Source of the DNA: Halorubrum sodomense
GTDB taxonomy: Archaea; Halobacteriota; Halobacteria; Halobacteriales; Haloferacaceae
Direction: 5' to 3'
NCBI RefSeq assembly: GCF_900111935.1
Contig: NZ_FOYN01000004.1
Location: forward strand, 1 to 64,000
DNA: 64,000 bases
In this document: one piece after another, positions 51,652-60,804 of the stretch
Numbering within the stretch: position 1 is the first letter of the stretch
Layout of the letters: the number at the start of each line of letters is the position of its first letter
Position numbers and translations under genes: made by a program
Notes under the pieces: model-generated
What the model was told of the DNA's origin: nothing
The model's input: the letters and a program-made list of their open reading frames with translations, nothing else
The model's database searches: none

Positions 51652-53283
51652 TCAGTCGTCGGCGGCCGAGGCCGTGCCGTCGGAGTCTCCTCCGATCCCC
51701 GTCGACTCCGTCCGGTCGTGGGTCCGGAACGTGGCGAGCGACTCTCGGAGGCGGGTCGTCCGCTCTGCTAGGCCCTCCACCTTCTCGGAGACACGGTCCG
51801 AGGAGACGGCCTGTTCTTCCGCCGCAGCCGCGACCGACGAGGCGTTCGTCGAGGTCCGCTGGCTGATCTCGGCGACGTCGTCGACCGATGTCGTTACGTC
51901 GTTGACCGCGCGGGCCTGCTCGTCCATCGCGTCGGATATCTCTTTGACACCGTCGTCCGCCTCGGTGATGCGGTCATCGATGTCGGCGAGCGCGGCCTCC
52001 GCAGCCTCCACGGTGTCGACGCCCGCGTCGATCCGCTCGCGAATCGCCGTCATCTCCGTCACACTCTCGTCGGTCCGGTCTTCGAGCTCCGCGATGAGCG
52101 ACTCGACCTCAGCGGCGGCCTCGCTCGTCTCCTCGGCGAGGCTCTTCACCTCGTCGGCGACGACGCCGAACCCGGAGCCCGCCTCGCCGGCCCGCGCCGC
52201 CTCGATCGAGGCGTTCAGCGCCAGCAGGTTCGTCTGGTCGGCGATCTCGGTGATCGTGTCGACGATGACGCCGATACGCTCCATCCCGGCTTCGAGCTGA
52301 CTGACTGCCTCCGTCGCGGACCGAGAGCGCTCTTCAACGGCGTGGAGCTCCTCGACGGCGCGCCGCGTCGCCGCCCGCCCCTCGTCGCTGAGCTCGGTCG
52401 CCCGCTCGGAGGTCGCCGCGACCTGTTCAGCCGAGACGGCGACCTCCTCGGTCGTCGAGGACATCGTCTCCATCTCGCCGGCGACCTCGACGAGCCGGTC
52501 GTTCTGTTTCTCCGCGCCGGCGGAGATCTCGTCTATCGACCCGCTCGTCTCCCGGGCGGCCGCGGCGACCTCCTCCGCGCTCGTCGTCATCGCGTCGCTC
52601 GCGTCCGCCACTTCGTCGGCGAAGCGGCGCACGTCGGAGACAGTAGTCTCGAGCTCCGACAGCGCTTCATTGTATGCGTCCGCGATCTCGCGGAGCGCCT
52701 CCGGGTCGTCGCGTTCGACCGAGAGCCGAGCGGTAAGGTCGCCATCTGCGGCCTCTCCCATCGTTCCCGCGAAGGCCTCGGCGCGCGTCTCGAGCGTGTC
52801 CGCAAATCGTTCCGTCTCGCGTTTGGCCTCGCGGGCGCGCTCCCGCTCTGCCTCCACGTCCTCGATGCGACCCTTGAGCGCGCTCCGCATCGCGTCGAAC
52901 GACTCGTAAAGCCGGCCGATCTCGTCGTTCGTCTTCGGCTCGAGGTCGACATCGAGATCGCCGTCTTCCAGTGCTTCCGCCCGTCGGCCGAGTTCGTCGA
53001 GTTCACGGATCGTCGGACGTGCGAGTCCCACCCCGACGGCCCCGAGGCCGACGATCGCGACGCCGATAATCAACAGAATGTTTCGCGTCACGGCAGCGTG
53101 GGCGGCCGGATCGACGACCCCGGCCGTCTGTCGGATAGTGAAGAGGCCCGTCACCGCGATCGCGGCGATGACGAAGGCGATCGAGAGTCCGAATTTGACG
53201 AGCCGATTCTGTTCCACCACTGCGGGGACGAGTCGACTTCGAACCCTTTCGCGGCGGCTTCGATCGGACGTCACGCTCTCCAC
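51652..53283 (-). CDS. Membrane transducer with HAMP but no ligand domain
   Basis: A 543-residue methyl-accepting transducer. Two membrane helices (about 28-50, [18 protein letters not shown]; 68-88, [20 protein letters not shown]) are separated by only about 18 residues, so there is no extracellular sensor. A HAMP domain (90-145), a second coiled region, and the signalling hairpin with [28 protein letters not shown] (about 350-380) follow. It probably senses membrane or cytoplasmic state, or works through a partner, and signals to CheA. No partner gene is adjacent. Confidence 0.9.
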   Translation of the reverse strand: MESVTSDRSRRERVRSRLVPAVVEQNRLVKFGLSIAFVIAAIAVTGLFTIRQTAGVVDPAAHAAVTRNILLIIGVAIVGLGAVGVGLARPTIRELDELGRRAEALEDGDLDVDLEPKTNDEIGRLYESFDAMRSALKGRIEDVEAERERAREAKRETERFADTLETRAEAFAGTMGEAADGDLTARLSVERDDPEALREIADAYNEALSELETTVSDVRRFADEVADASDAMTTSAEEVAAAARETSGSIDEISAGAEKQNDRLVEVAGEMETMSSTTEEVAVSAEQVAATSERATELSDEGRAATRRAVEELHAVEERSRSATEAVSQLEAGMERIGVIVDTITEIADQTNLLALNASIEAARAGEAGSGFGVVADEVKSLAEETSEAAAEVESLIAELEDRTDESVTEMTAIRERIDAGVDTVEAAEAALADIDDRITEADDGVKEISDAMDEQARAVNDVTTSVDDVAEISQRTSTNASSVAAAAEEQAVSSDRVSEKVEGLAERTTRLRESLATFRTHDRTESTGIGGDSDGTASAADD

Positions 53284-53530
53284 CTCCAGCGACGGCCAAG
53301 CGGGACGCAGACCGTGATCTGTCGCGAATCCATGTGAGCGACTGTGACGGTCTCCGATTTAATTCGTCGGTACCGATTATCACGCACGGCTCTCACGGGT
53401 AACGCGGACGTAACAGGGTTTCTCTCGGCTCACGTCGGTGTTCTTCGCCCTCCGTCGCTCCCCACGTCTGCCCGAATCGCGCGCCCTCACGACCGAGGTT
53501 TATCCGTCGCGGCCGACGAGCGAGAATCGC

Positions 53531-53836
53531 ATGATCGTGTTACACGCAGTCTTTCCGCTCGATCCCGAGAAGCGCGACGAGGCGCTCGATCTGATCGCCG
53601 ACCTCGCTGAGAAATCCCGCGCCGAGCCGGGGATGATCGACTACCGGCCGGCGACGGACGTGGACGATCCGAACGTGGTCCGGTTCTTCGAGCAATACGA
53701 GGACGAGGCCGCGTTCGAGGCGCACTCGCAGACCGAACACTTCCAGGAGTTCGAGGCGGCGCTACCCGGCCTGCTCGCCGGCGAGCCGGAAGTCACCCGG
53801 TTTGAAGTCGACTCGGCAGCCGAAATGGATCTCTAA
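53531..53836 (+). CDS. Antibiotic-biosynthesis-monooxygenase (ABM) fold protein
   Basis: A 101-residue ferredoxin-like dimeric ABM protein: MIVLHAVFPLDPEKRDEALD, GMIDYRPATDVDDPNVVRFFEQYEDEAAFEAHSQTEHFQEFE. Such proteins act as small quinol or heme-type monooxygenases or as stress proteins. The start ATG at 53531 gives the family-typical N-terminus. Confidence 0.88.
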   Translation: MIVLHAVFPLDPEKRDEALDLIADLAEKSRAEPGMIDYRPATDVDDPNVVRFFEQYEDEAAFEAHSQTEHFQEFEAALPGLLAGEPEVTRFEVDSAAEMDL

Positions 53837-53870
53837 GCGGGGGTTGTGAGTCCGGCGGCTTCGACGCGAC

Positions 53871-54653
53871 TTACTGCTCCGCGGGGGAGTCCGTCCGTTC
53901 GTCGATCTCGTTGGCCTGACTGATCGCGTCGATCACGTCCCTGGCGATGTGGTCGAGGTCGTCCGCGTACGCCTGTGTCGTCTCGCTCACCTCGTCGACA
54001 TTCTCGGAGGTTCGAACCGCGCTGTCGGCGATTCCGTCGAGATCGTCGACCGCGTCCGTAATCGACGCTGCGGCAGTGTCAGTGCGCACGTCAACCGTCT
54101 CGATCTGGTCTATCGTCTCGTCCGCGGTCGAACGCACCTCCTCGACGGTCGCCTCGATCTCCGTCGCGCGCTCCTGAGCCTGTTCGGCGAGGTCCTTGAC
54201 TTCGTCCGCGACGACGGCGAAGCCCGAGCCCGCCTCGCCGACGCGGGCGGCCTCGATAGAGGCGTTCAACGCGAGCATGTTCGTCTGGTCGGCGATCTCG
54301 TTCAGCATCGCGACGATGTCGTCGATCTCGGTGACCGTCTCGCGGAGCGACTCCAGTTTCTCCTCGGCCGCGGCCGCCGCGGCCTTGGCTTCGTCGACGT
54401 CGGCGTTCGCCTCACGGGCCGACCCTCGGGCCGTCTCCGCCAGCGACGCTGTGTCGGAGCTTGATTCGTTCGCCTCCGCGGCACCGCGAGACAGCGACTC
54501 GATCGCGTCGCTCGACTCGCTCAGTTCCGTCCCGATCTCCGAGAGGAGCTTCGCGTGCTCGGCCGTGAGCGTCGAGAGGGGCGCCTTCCCCTCCGAATCG
54601 GCCGTTCCGTCCGACCCTCCGCTTCCGTTGCGATCGCGTGATTGTCGACTCAT
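53871..54653 (-). CDS. Soluble transducer-like signalling protein
   Basis: A 260-residue protein with no membrane segment. The transducer signalling core is intact ([40 protein letters not shown]), flanked by coiled coil. The N-terminus has no PAS, globin or other sensor. It resembles a stand-alone cytoplasmic transducer tip, shorter than usual. I start it at 54653 ([13 protein letters not shown]). It may sense through an unknown partner. Confidence 0.85.
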   Translation of the reverse strand: MSRQSRDRNGSGGSDGTADSEGKAPLSTLTAEHAKLLSEIGTELSESSDAIESLSRGAAEANESSSDTASLAETARGSAREANADVDEAKAAAAAAEEKLESLRETVTEIDDIVAMLNEIADQTNMLALNASIEAARVGEAGSGFAVVADEVKDLAEQAQERATEIEATVEEVRSTADETIDQIETVDVRTDTAAASITDAVDDLDGIADSAVRTSENVDEVSETTQAYADDLDHIARDVIDAISQANEIDERTDSPAEQ

Positions 54654-54731
54654 GAGTGTGCTCCCGCCGAGGCGGTTAGCGTACACTTCCGCGGGGGCTA
54701 TTTAATCGTGGTCCGCATATTATCAGAGACG

Positions 54732-54878
54732 ATGTCAGACCACGATCACGACCACGACGACGGCGATATCCACGCGTGTGACTGCGGCGCGACGTTCGAC
54801 ACGCTCGACGAACTGAAAGACCACGCCAAGGAGAATCACCCCGACGCCTACGAAGAGAACTTCGGGGACGAAGCGTAA
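54732..54878 (+). CDS. Small C2H2-type zinc-finger protein
   Basis: A 48-residue protein, MSDHDHDHDDGDIHACDCGATF, then DTLDELKDHAKENHPDAYEE. The C-x-C and H-x4-H spacing indicate one classical zinc finger, and the N-terminus is His/Asp-rich. Such mini-proteins are common in haloarchaea, with unknown targets. It is followed 18 bases later by another small cysteine protein. Confidence 0.78.
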   Translation: MSDHDHDHDDGDIHACDCGATFDTLDELKDHAKENHPDAYEENFGDEA

Positions 54879-54896
54879 ACCCATTCAGATCGAGTT

Positions 54897-55043
54897 ATGA
54901 GCGGGGACGCTACCTGTCCGACCTGCGGCGACGAGACGGAAAGCAGGCTCGCGATCATCGAGCCCTCGGAACTGAAAGCGGAGCGCGAGTACTGCCTCAC
55001 CTGTGAGACGTTCGTCGACGCGGACGCGCGGAAGCCAGAGTAA
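54897..55043 (+). CDS. Tiny zinc-ribbon protein
   Basis: A 48-codon ORF, MSGDATCPTCGDETESRLAI, then EREYCLTCETFVDADARKPE. Two CxxC pairs separated by about 25 residues form a zinc ribbon. The acidic composition and the position 18 bases after the zinc-finger gene on the same strand support a real gene. Its role is unknown. Confidence 0.72.
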   Translation: MSGDATCPTCGDETESRLAIIEPSELKAEREYCLTCETFVDADARKPE

Positions 55044-55278
55044 CCTGTCGTGTCTGCGTCGCCGCGGCGCGCGCCGAGGAAGACCGGCCCATCGCCGAGC
55101 GCACCGGCACACGAGAGCCGTCCGATGTCCCCTGCGTCCGACCAGTGAAATATTATATCATCGGAGCAGTAACTAACCATAGAGAGGCGGAAACGGACTT
55201 CGGCCGCAACTGTCCGACCGCCGTTTGGGTCCGACCGGTCGAACCGACCACCAGAATCGCAAACTGGACAGTCGACAC

Positions 55279-56364
55279 ATGGGCAACGAATCAACGGACG
55301 GTGGCGAAGGCATTGAGGCGAGCGGAACCGGTGGGGACCCCGCATCGGTCGAAGAGCGATATCAAAAGGTCTTCGAGTACAACAACGACGCCGTCATGAT
55401 CGTCGACTTCGAGACCGAGTCGTTCGTCGACGTCAATCCACGCGCGTGCGAACTGTTGGGGTACTCCCGCGAGGAGCTGCTCTCGATGGATCCCGAGGAC
55501 ATCCACCCGGACGATATCGACCGGGTTCGAGAGGAGTTCATCTCGCAGGTCAAAAGCGAGGGAACCGGCTTCACAGACGATCTCACGTGTCTGACGAAGG
55601 ACGGAGAGAAGGTCCCCACCGAAGTCTCCGGGGCGGCCTTGGAGTCGACGGCGGGTGCGGCGGACGCCGAACCGAGACGGATGATCGCGATGCTCCGAGA
55701 CATCTCGGGACGCGTTCAAACCCGGCGCCGGCTGGAGCAGAAGGTCGAACGGCTCGACCGGTTCGCCGGTATCGTTTCACACGACCTCCAAAACCCCCTT
55801 TCAATCATTCAAGGGCACGCGGAACTCGCCAGACAGACCGGCGACTCAGAACATTTCGACGCGGTCGAGGACGCCGCCGACCGCATGGAAGAGATGCTGT
55901 CGGAGCTCCTCCAGCTCACCCGAGAAGGCGATCTGATTCACGAGCGGGAGGATGTCGATTTAGACGCGATCGCGCGTAACGTCTGGGCCGACTGTGACAT
56001 GGCGCCGGCAAGCCTCGAGGTCGAATCGTCGACGACGCTCCGGGCCGACCGAGACCGCCTTCACGAACTGCTCGTGAACCTCTTCGAGAACGCCCGCGAC
56101 CACGGCGGACCGTCGGTGACCGTTCGGGTCGGTGTACTCGACGGGCCGGAACTGAACGGCTTCTACGTCGCGGACGACGGGGCGGGAGTCCCGACTGACG
56201 ACGAGGACGACGTCTTCGAATGGGGTCACACGACGACGGGGGACGGAACCGGGTTCGGGCTGGCCATCGTCGCCGAAATCGCGGAGGCACACGGCTGGGA
56301 GATCGGCGTCGAGGAGTCTGCGGACGGCGGCGCAAGGTTCGAGATCGACGGGATCGACCGCTAA
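55279..56364 (+). CDS. PAS-domain sensor histidine kinase
   Basis: A 361-residue soluble kinase. One PAS domain (about 25-150, YQKVFEYNNDAVMIVDFETE), then the dimerisation helix with phospho-His in FAGIVSHDLQNPLSIIQGHA. The ATPase domain has N-box LVNLFENARDHGG, G1 VADDGAGVP and G2 GTGFGLAIVAEIAEAHG. No membrane segment or receiver domain is present, and no response-regulator gene is adjacent. The start is at 55279 (MGNESTDGG). Confidence 0.92.
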   Translation: MGNESTDGGEGIEASGTGGDPASVEERYQKVFEYNNDAVMIVDFETESFVDVNPRACELLGYSREELLSMDPEDIHPDDIDRVREEFISQVKSEGTGFTDDLTCLTKDGEKVPTEVSGAALESTAGAADAEPRRMIAMLRDISGRVQTRRRLEQKVERLDRFAGIVSHDLQNPLSIIQGHAELARQTGDSEHFDAVEDAADRMEEMLSELLQLTREGDLIHEREDVDLDAIARNVWADCDMAPASLEVESSTTLRADRDRLHELLVNLFENARDHGGPSVTVRVGVLDGPELNGFYVADDGAGVPTDDEDDVFEWGHTTTGDGTGFGLAIVAEIAEAHGWEIGVEESADGGARFEIDGIDR

Positions 56365-56545
56365 TGCGAGAGCTCGCACGGCTCGACGCGGACCGGCGAG
56401 GCCGTCAACGACGTGGCCGGCGCCATTCACGCGCTTCCGATGCCGAGCAAGGTGGCCGAGACGGCATCCAAGAACGCGGCCCGGGAACCGCTTCCAGTGA
56501 CTGGTCGGCCATGGACTCAGAGACAGCGCCACAAAAACCGAGCGG

Positions 56546-57439
56546 GTGCCGACGGTGAGCGACGCCGACGCGTCGAGTCGAGCCGCTCGGTTCGTCGACA
56601 TCGGGCGGCGGCTCCGCTCGAGTCTCGACGACCTCCTCTCACAGGAGTTCTCGTATTCCTCGGGGCACCTCGCCGCGATCTTACACGGGTGTCTGTTTGC
56701 GCCGTCGATCCTGACTTTCTGGTTCGTCAACGGCGTGCTCGACTTCTCGACCGCGGCCGCCGTCGGCGCAGTCGCTACGACGGCCGGACTCCAGATTCGT
56801 CTCTTCGCGTACGTGCTTCTCGTGCCGGTGTTCTTGCTTACGAGACTGACCGTTCACCTCGCTCATCCCGTCCATCGGGCACAGGTGCTTTCGGGATCGT
56901 GTCCGACAACGGAGCTGATGAGTCTCGACTGGGTCAGTCTGGGTATCCTCGCGACTGGGCTTCCACTCGCGATTCAGAACTTCGGGCCGTGGGTCGGGAT
57001 GAACGCCGTCCTCCTCGTCGGGATTTTCGTGCTTCCGCGCGTACTGTCGCCGCGGTACCGCTCAGCCGCCAAACTCCTCGCGATCGCCGCCGGCGGGGCC
57101 GTGTTCATTTACGCGACTTACGGGGGCGCGATCTCCTTCCTCCCGGCCCCGGCATCGGTCCTCGGCCCCGTCGCGACGGTGTCGCTCACGGACGTGACCA
57201 CTGAATGGCTGCTCCGGCTCGCTAACAGCATCGCGTTCGGCCCGCCGCTGGTCGCCGCGTTCGGCGTCGCGATGAACCACATTCTGACCCGGCCGGAGCT
57301 CCGCGACCTGCCGGTCATCCGGCGGACGCTGCCACACCGCGACTCGGACCAGGTTGTCGCCGCAAGCGCGGCATTCGGGACGACGTTCTATCTTATAATC
57401 GTCGCGGCCGCGACCGGTGAGGTTGTTTTACTTCCCTGA
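56546..57439 (+). CDS. Multi-pass membrane protein, YIP1-like candidate
   Basis: A roughly 297-residue protein with about six hydrophobic segments starting near residue 45 (LAAILHGCLFAPSILTFWFV). It begins at a GTG (56546 or 56555). No charged transport motif or cofactor site is visible. The long hydrophilic N-terminal helix (SRAARFVDIGRRLRSSLDDL) is cytoplasmic. The family is uncertain. Confidence 0.65.
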   Translation: MPTVSDADASSRAARFVDIGRRLRSSLDDLLSQEFSYSSGHLAAILHGCLFAPSILTFWFVNGVLDFSTAAAVGAVATTAGLQIRLFAYVLLVPVFLLTRLTVHLAHPVHRAQVLSGSCPTTELMSLDWVSLGILATGLPLAIQNFGPWVGMNAVLLVGIFVLPRVLSPRYRSAAKLLAIAAGGAVFIYATYGGAISFLPAPASVLGPVATVSLTDVTTEWLLRLANSIAFGPPLVAAFGVAMNHILTRPELRDLPVIRRTLPHRDSDQVVAASAAFGTTFYLIIVAAATGEVVLLP

Positions 57440-57630
57440 ACCAGAGTCCTCCGGAAGCCCCGTACTGGCGGGAACGGCGGGAGGCGAATTAGAAACCTCC
57501 TCGGGGCGGTACGCCGCTGAAAACGACTTTTGTTCGGCCATTCGGCACATACAAATGATATACCGCGTGTGGATAATGGAACCGAACAGCCGCCGCACAC
57601 TTAATTTACTGCGGCGCGCCGGATGACGTC

Positions 57631-59616
57631 ATGAGTAGAGACTCGACTTCGACCGGGGCGGCAGGCGACACGAATTGGTACAAAGCGCTCGACCCGGACG
57701 AGCTGCCGGAGGGACGGGTGAAGGCGGTGAGCTGCGGCGACACGACAGTCGCGATGACGCACCAGAATGGTGAGTACGCCGCGCTCGACAATCGCTGTCC
57801 CCACCAAGGTGGGCCGTTGGGCGAAGGATCTATCGAGACTGGACTGCTCCGCTGTCCGTGGCACGGCTGGGACTTCGACCCGCTGACGGGGAAAACACCC
57901 GGATCCCACGACGACTGTGTCGAGACGTTCCCGGTAGAAGTGCGCGACGATGGGATCTACGTCGGATTCCCCGAAGAGGAGCCGCACGAGCGGACGGTGT
58001 CGGACGTGATCGCCGAGACGCTGGTCAACTGGGGGGTCCGGCAAGTGTGGGGGATCGTCGGACACTCGAATCTCGGGCTCGCCGACGCGCTCCGCCGCGA
58101 AGCGGCCGGGGGAAACCTCGCATATTATGGCGTCCGCCACGAGGGGGCTGCCGCGTTCGCTGCCTCCGCGTACGGGAAGCTCACCGGCCGCCCGGCGGCG
58201 TGCTTCTCCATCGCCGGCCCCGGTGCGACGAACATGCTCACCGGACTGTGGGACGCGAACGTTGACCGCTCGCCGACGATCGCGCTCACCGGACAGGTCG
58301 AGTCGCAGGTGCTCGGCACAGGGAACTTCCAGGAAGTCGATCTGGAGGCGGCCTACGGCGACGTCGCTGAGTTCGAGGCGACCGTCCTCCCCGACAGCGA
58401 CCACGCCGAACTCGCGACGCGGGCGGCCAAGACCGCGATTCTTGACCGTGGAGTCTCGCATCTGGTCTTCCCCGACGAGATCCAGACCCAGTCGGCCGAG
58501 GGCGTCGATCCCGGGGACCCGGAGGGACGGATCACGGACCGCGACATCACGCCACCGGAAAGCGCGCTCGCTGACGCGACCGATCTCCTCGCGAACGCCG
58601 AGCGGCCAGTGATTGTCGTCGGTCACGGGGCCCGATTCGAGATGGACGGGATCGTCGACCTGGCCGAGCGGCTACAGTGTCCCGTGCTGACGACGTTCAA
58701 AGCGAAGGGACAGATCCCCGACTCACATCCGCTTGCGGGTGGCGTCCTTGGCCGGAGTGGGACACCTATTGCGAGCCACTTCATGAACGAGGCGGATTTA
58801 CTGGCCGTCTTCGGCGCGAGCTTTTCGAACCACACCGGCATCGCGGAGTACAAGCCGACGATCCACGTCGACTACGACGCGATGACGCTCGGGAAGTTCC
58901 ACAGTATCGACGTGCCGGTGTGGGGCGAGATCGGCGTCACCGTCGACGAACTCCACGAGCGACTTGACGAAATTGAGGCGGAGAGCCAGCGCGAAGAGAT
59001 CACCGACCGCTGGGCAATTTGGCGTGAGGAGAAGGCCAGCCGGCGAGCGGGGATACCGGAACACGGCGTCAACTACGCCACGGCCTTCGAGGCGATGACC
59101 CGGCTCGTTCCCGACGACGCAATCATCCCCGTTGACGTGGGGAACAACACCTACGCGTTCGGCCGGTACTTCGAGCCGGAACACCAGTCCGTGCTCATGT
59201 CGGGGTACCTCGGATCGATCGGATTCGCGTTCCCAGCGGCCCTAGGCGCGTGGGCAGCCACCCAGGAGCCGGAGTCGGAGTTCAGCGGTCGTAAGGTGGT
59301 CTCGGTGTCCAGCGACGGCGGCTTCGGCCAGTACATGAGCGAGTTCACGACCGCGGTGAAGTACGATATGGACGTTACCCACGTCTTGTTGAACGACGAC
59401 GAACTCGGGAAAATCAGTAAGGAGCAGCGGACCGGGGGCTGGGATGTCTGGCAGACCGACCTCGTCAACCCCGAGTTCGCGGCGTTCGCGGAGAACTGCG
59501 GGGGCCTCGGTCTCTTCGTCGACGACCCCGCCGACCTCGACGACGCACTCGAAACCGCAATCGCCCACGACGGTCCCGCGCTCGTCGAGATCCTCACCGA
59601 TGCCGATCCGGTGTGA
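57631..59616 (+). CDS. Rieske [2Fe-2S] - ThDP enzyme fusion (pyruvate-oxidase-like)
   Basis: A 661-residue fusion. Residues 15-112 are a Rieske domain with Cys56-x-His58 (CPHQGG) and Cys75-x2-His78 (CPWHGW). From about 122 a complete three-domain ThDP enzyme of the acetolactate-synthase/pyruvate-oxidase type follows. RHEGAAAFAASAYGKLTG carries the catalytic Glu, then GPGATNM, a central FAD-type domain (VIVVGHGARF) and the ThDP motif SSDGGFGQYM...HVLLNDDELG. It may oxidatively decarboxylate a 2-oxoacid, passing electrons to the iron-sulfur centre. That is inference from the fusion. Confidence 0.9.
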   Translation: MSRDSTSTGAAGDTNWYKALDPDELPEGRVKAVSCGDTTVAMTHQNGEYAALDNRCPHQGGPLGEGSIETGLLRCPWHGWDFDPLTGKTPGSHDDCVETFPVEVRDDGIYVGFPEEEPHERTVSDVIAETLVNWGVRQVWGIVGHSNLGLADALRREAAGGNLAYYGVRHEGAAAFAASAYGKLTGRPAACFSIAGPGATNMLTGLWDANVDRSPTIALTGQVESQVLGTGNFQEVDLEAAYGDVAEFEATVLPDSDHAELATRAAKTAILDRGVSHLVFPDEIQTQSAEGVDPGDPEGRITDRDITPPESALADATDLLANAERPVIVVGHGARFEMDGIVDLAERLQCPVLTTFKAKGQIPDSHPLAGGVLGRSGTPIASHFMNEADLLAVFGASFSNHTGIAEYKPTIHVDYDAMTLGKFHSIDVPVWGEIGVTVDELHERLDEIEAESQREEITDRWAIWREEKASRRAGIPEHGVNYATAFEAMTRLVPDDAIIPVDVGNNTYAFGRYFEPEHQSVLMSGYLGSIGFAFPAALGAWAATQEPESEFSGRKVVSVSSDGGFGQYMSEFTTAVKYDMDVTHVLLNDDELGKISKEQRTGGWDVWQTDLVNPEFAAFAENCGGLGLFVDDPADLDDALETAIAHDGPALVEILTDADPV

Positions 59617-59742
59617 ACGCCCGTCTCGATACGTAGCTGCGGTCTCCGAGACGCCTGGATTCGATAAATAAATCCACCGCTCGCGTGTTCGGCCGGTGAC
59701 CGGACGCGATACGTATTAATTTTTAGTGAGAGAGTATCGGGC

Positions 59743-60015
59743 ATGGGAACTGACACTGCTCGGGAGAGGCCCGTCCCGAACCGCGACACCGCCGTCCCCG
59801 ATTCCTACGCGATCCACGTCGACGCTCGAGGCGTCGACGTGTGGCAGTATCGCGTCGATCTCGAGGAACCGGACGGCGCTTGGCGGTTCGTCGAGACGCA
59901 CGACGCCCCGGACGACCTCCGGGTGTCGCTCGATCTCGCGGCCCTGACGCCTCCGTCCGAGAGCGGATACTGGGTGTACAGCAGGACCTACGACTGCGAA
60001 ACCGACTGTAAATAG
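59743..60015 (+). CDS. Haloarchaeal hypothetical protein
   Basis: A 90-residue protein with predicted beta-strands (IHVDARGVDVWQYRVDLEEP) and a C-terminal tail with two cysteines (TYDCETDCK). A TATA-like run lies about 30 bases before the ATG. No family is recognised. Confidence 0.6.
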   Translation: MGTDTARERPVPNRDTAVPDSYAIHVDARGVDVWQYRVDLEEPDGAWRFVETHDAPDDLRVSLDLAALTPPSESGYWVYSRTYDCETDCK

Positions 60016-60037
60016 GGCGCGGCCGAATCGCTCAGGC

Positions 60038-60289
60038 CTATAGTTCGAGCGAGTAGATCCGCTTTCGGGCGTCGGCAAACGAGATTCGTGACGAAACGAT
60101 TTCGGCCTCTTCGAGCTGATCGAGCGCATACCGAACGGTCCGCGGGGGGAGAAGCGTCGACTCGGCAAGGGCCGACTGCGTGCTCTCGCCCTCGTACTCG
60201 AGGGTCTTCGCGACCAGCTTGGCGCTGGGCGAGAGGTCGAGGAGTTCCGGGGGCGCCGACCGCGCCGAAATCGTGGTGTCGTCCGGCAT
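60038..60289 (-). CDS. Winged-helix HTH protein
   Basis: An 83-residue winged helix: SPSAKLVAKTLEYEGESTQS, ALAESTLLPPRTVRYALDQLEEAEIV and SSRISFADARKRIYSLEL. It matches small MarR/TrmB-like regulators of haloarchaea. It starts at the ATG at 60289. It lies just before the cysteine-rich HxlR gene on the same strand. Confidence 0.82.
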   Translation of the reverse strand: MPDDTTISARSAPPELLDLSPSAKLVAKTLEYEGESTQSALAESTLLPPRTVRYALDQLEEAEIVSSRISFADARKRIYSLEL

Positions 60290-60381
60290 CACAGGTGGAG
60301 ATAGCCGGACGAACGTCTTAATCTTCGAGCGTTTGTGCGATCAATTCACACAGGTGAGCACCGCGACCGACGCGGTTTGTC

Positions 60382-60726
60382 TCACTCCGTCGACGCTGCC
60401 CACTCCAGGAGCGGTTCAAGCCGCGCCCGTAGCTCGTCACCGTCCTTAGTGAGGGCATACTCGACGCGAGGCGGGATCTCGTTATACTGGGTTCGAGAGA
60501 CGAGACCAGCCTCCTCGAATTCGTCGAGTCGTTTCGAGATGGTTGAAGTACTCGCCGTCGGAAGGTGTGCTTCGATCTCCGCGAAGCGAAGCGAATCGTG
60601 CGCCCCGATGATGCTGACGAGCTGTATCGCGTATTTCTGACTCAGTGTGCTGATAACACCCGTGAGCGGACAGTAGCACGTGCCGTCAACATCACAGGCG
60701 GGAGCGTCTGCGGTGGTATCTGCCAT
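60382..60726 (-). CDS. HxlR-type regulator with N-terminal cysteine cluster (mer control candidate)
   Basis: A 114-residue HxlR-family protein: VISTLSQKYAIQLVSIIGAH, TASTSTISKRLDEFEEAGLVS and VEYALTKDGDELRARLEPLL. Unlike most relatives, it has a cysteine cluster at the N-terminus (ACDVDGTCYCPLTG, Cys11, Cys17, Cys19), apt for binding a soft metal. It is divergent from the MerA gene with a 78-base spacer carrying a repeated motif. Mercury-responsive control of merA is the natural reading but needs proof. Confidence 0.88.
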   Translation of the reverse strand: MADTTADAPACDVDGTCYCPLTGVISTLSQKYAIQLVSIIGAHDSLRFAEIEAHLPTASTSTISKRLDEFEEAGLVSRTQYNEIPPRVEYALTKDGDELRARLEPLLEWAASTE

Positions 60727-60776
60727 AGCTTTGTAGCCTCCAACTTACTCCATAGCTTTGGACTCCGAAGTATAAA
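60723..60776. promoter_or_regulatory. merA/HxlR divergent promoter with 11-bp direct repeat
   Basis: CCATAGCTTTG occurs at 60723-60733 and again at 60750-60760, 27 bases apart, the first overlapping the HxlR start codon. A TATA-like GTATAAAC lies at about 60769-60776, some 30 bases before the MerA GTG at 60805. The repeats are a likely operator for the HxlR-type regulator. Confidence 0.6.
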
Positions 60777-60804
60777 CGCTTCCTGTTGTAAAGTAAGGGT
60801 ACAC

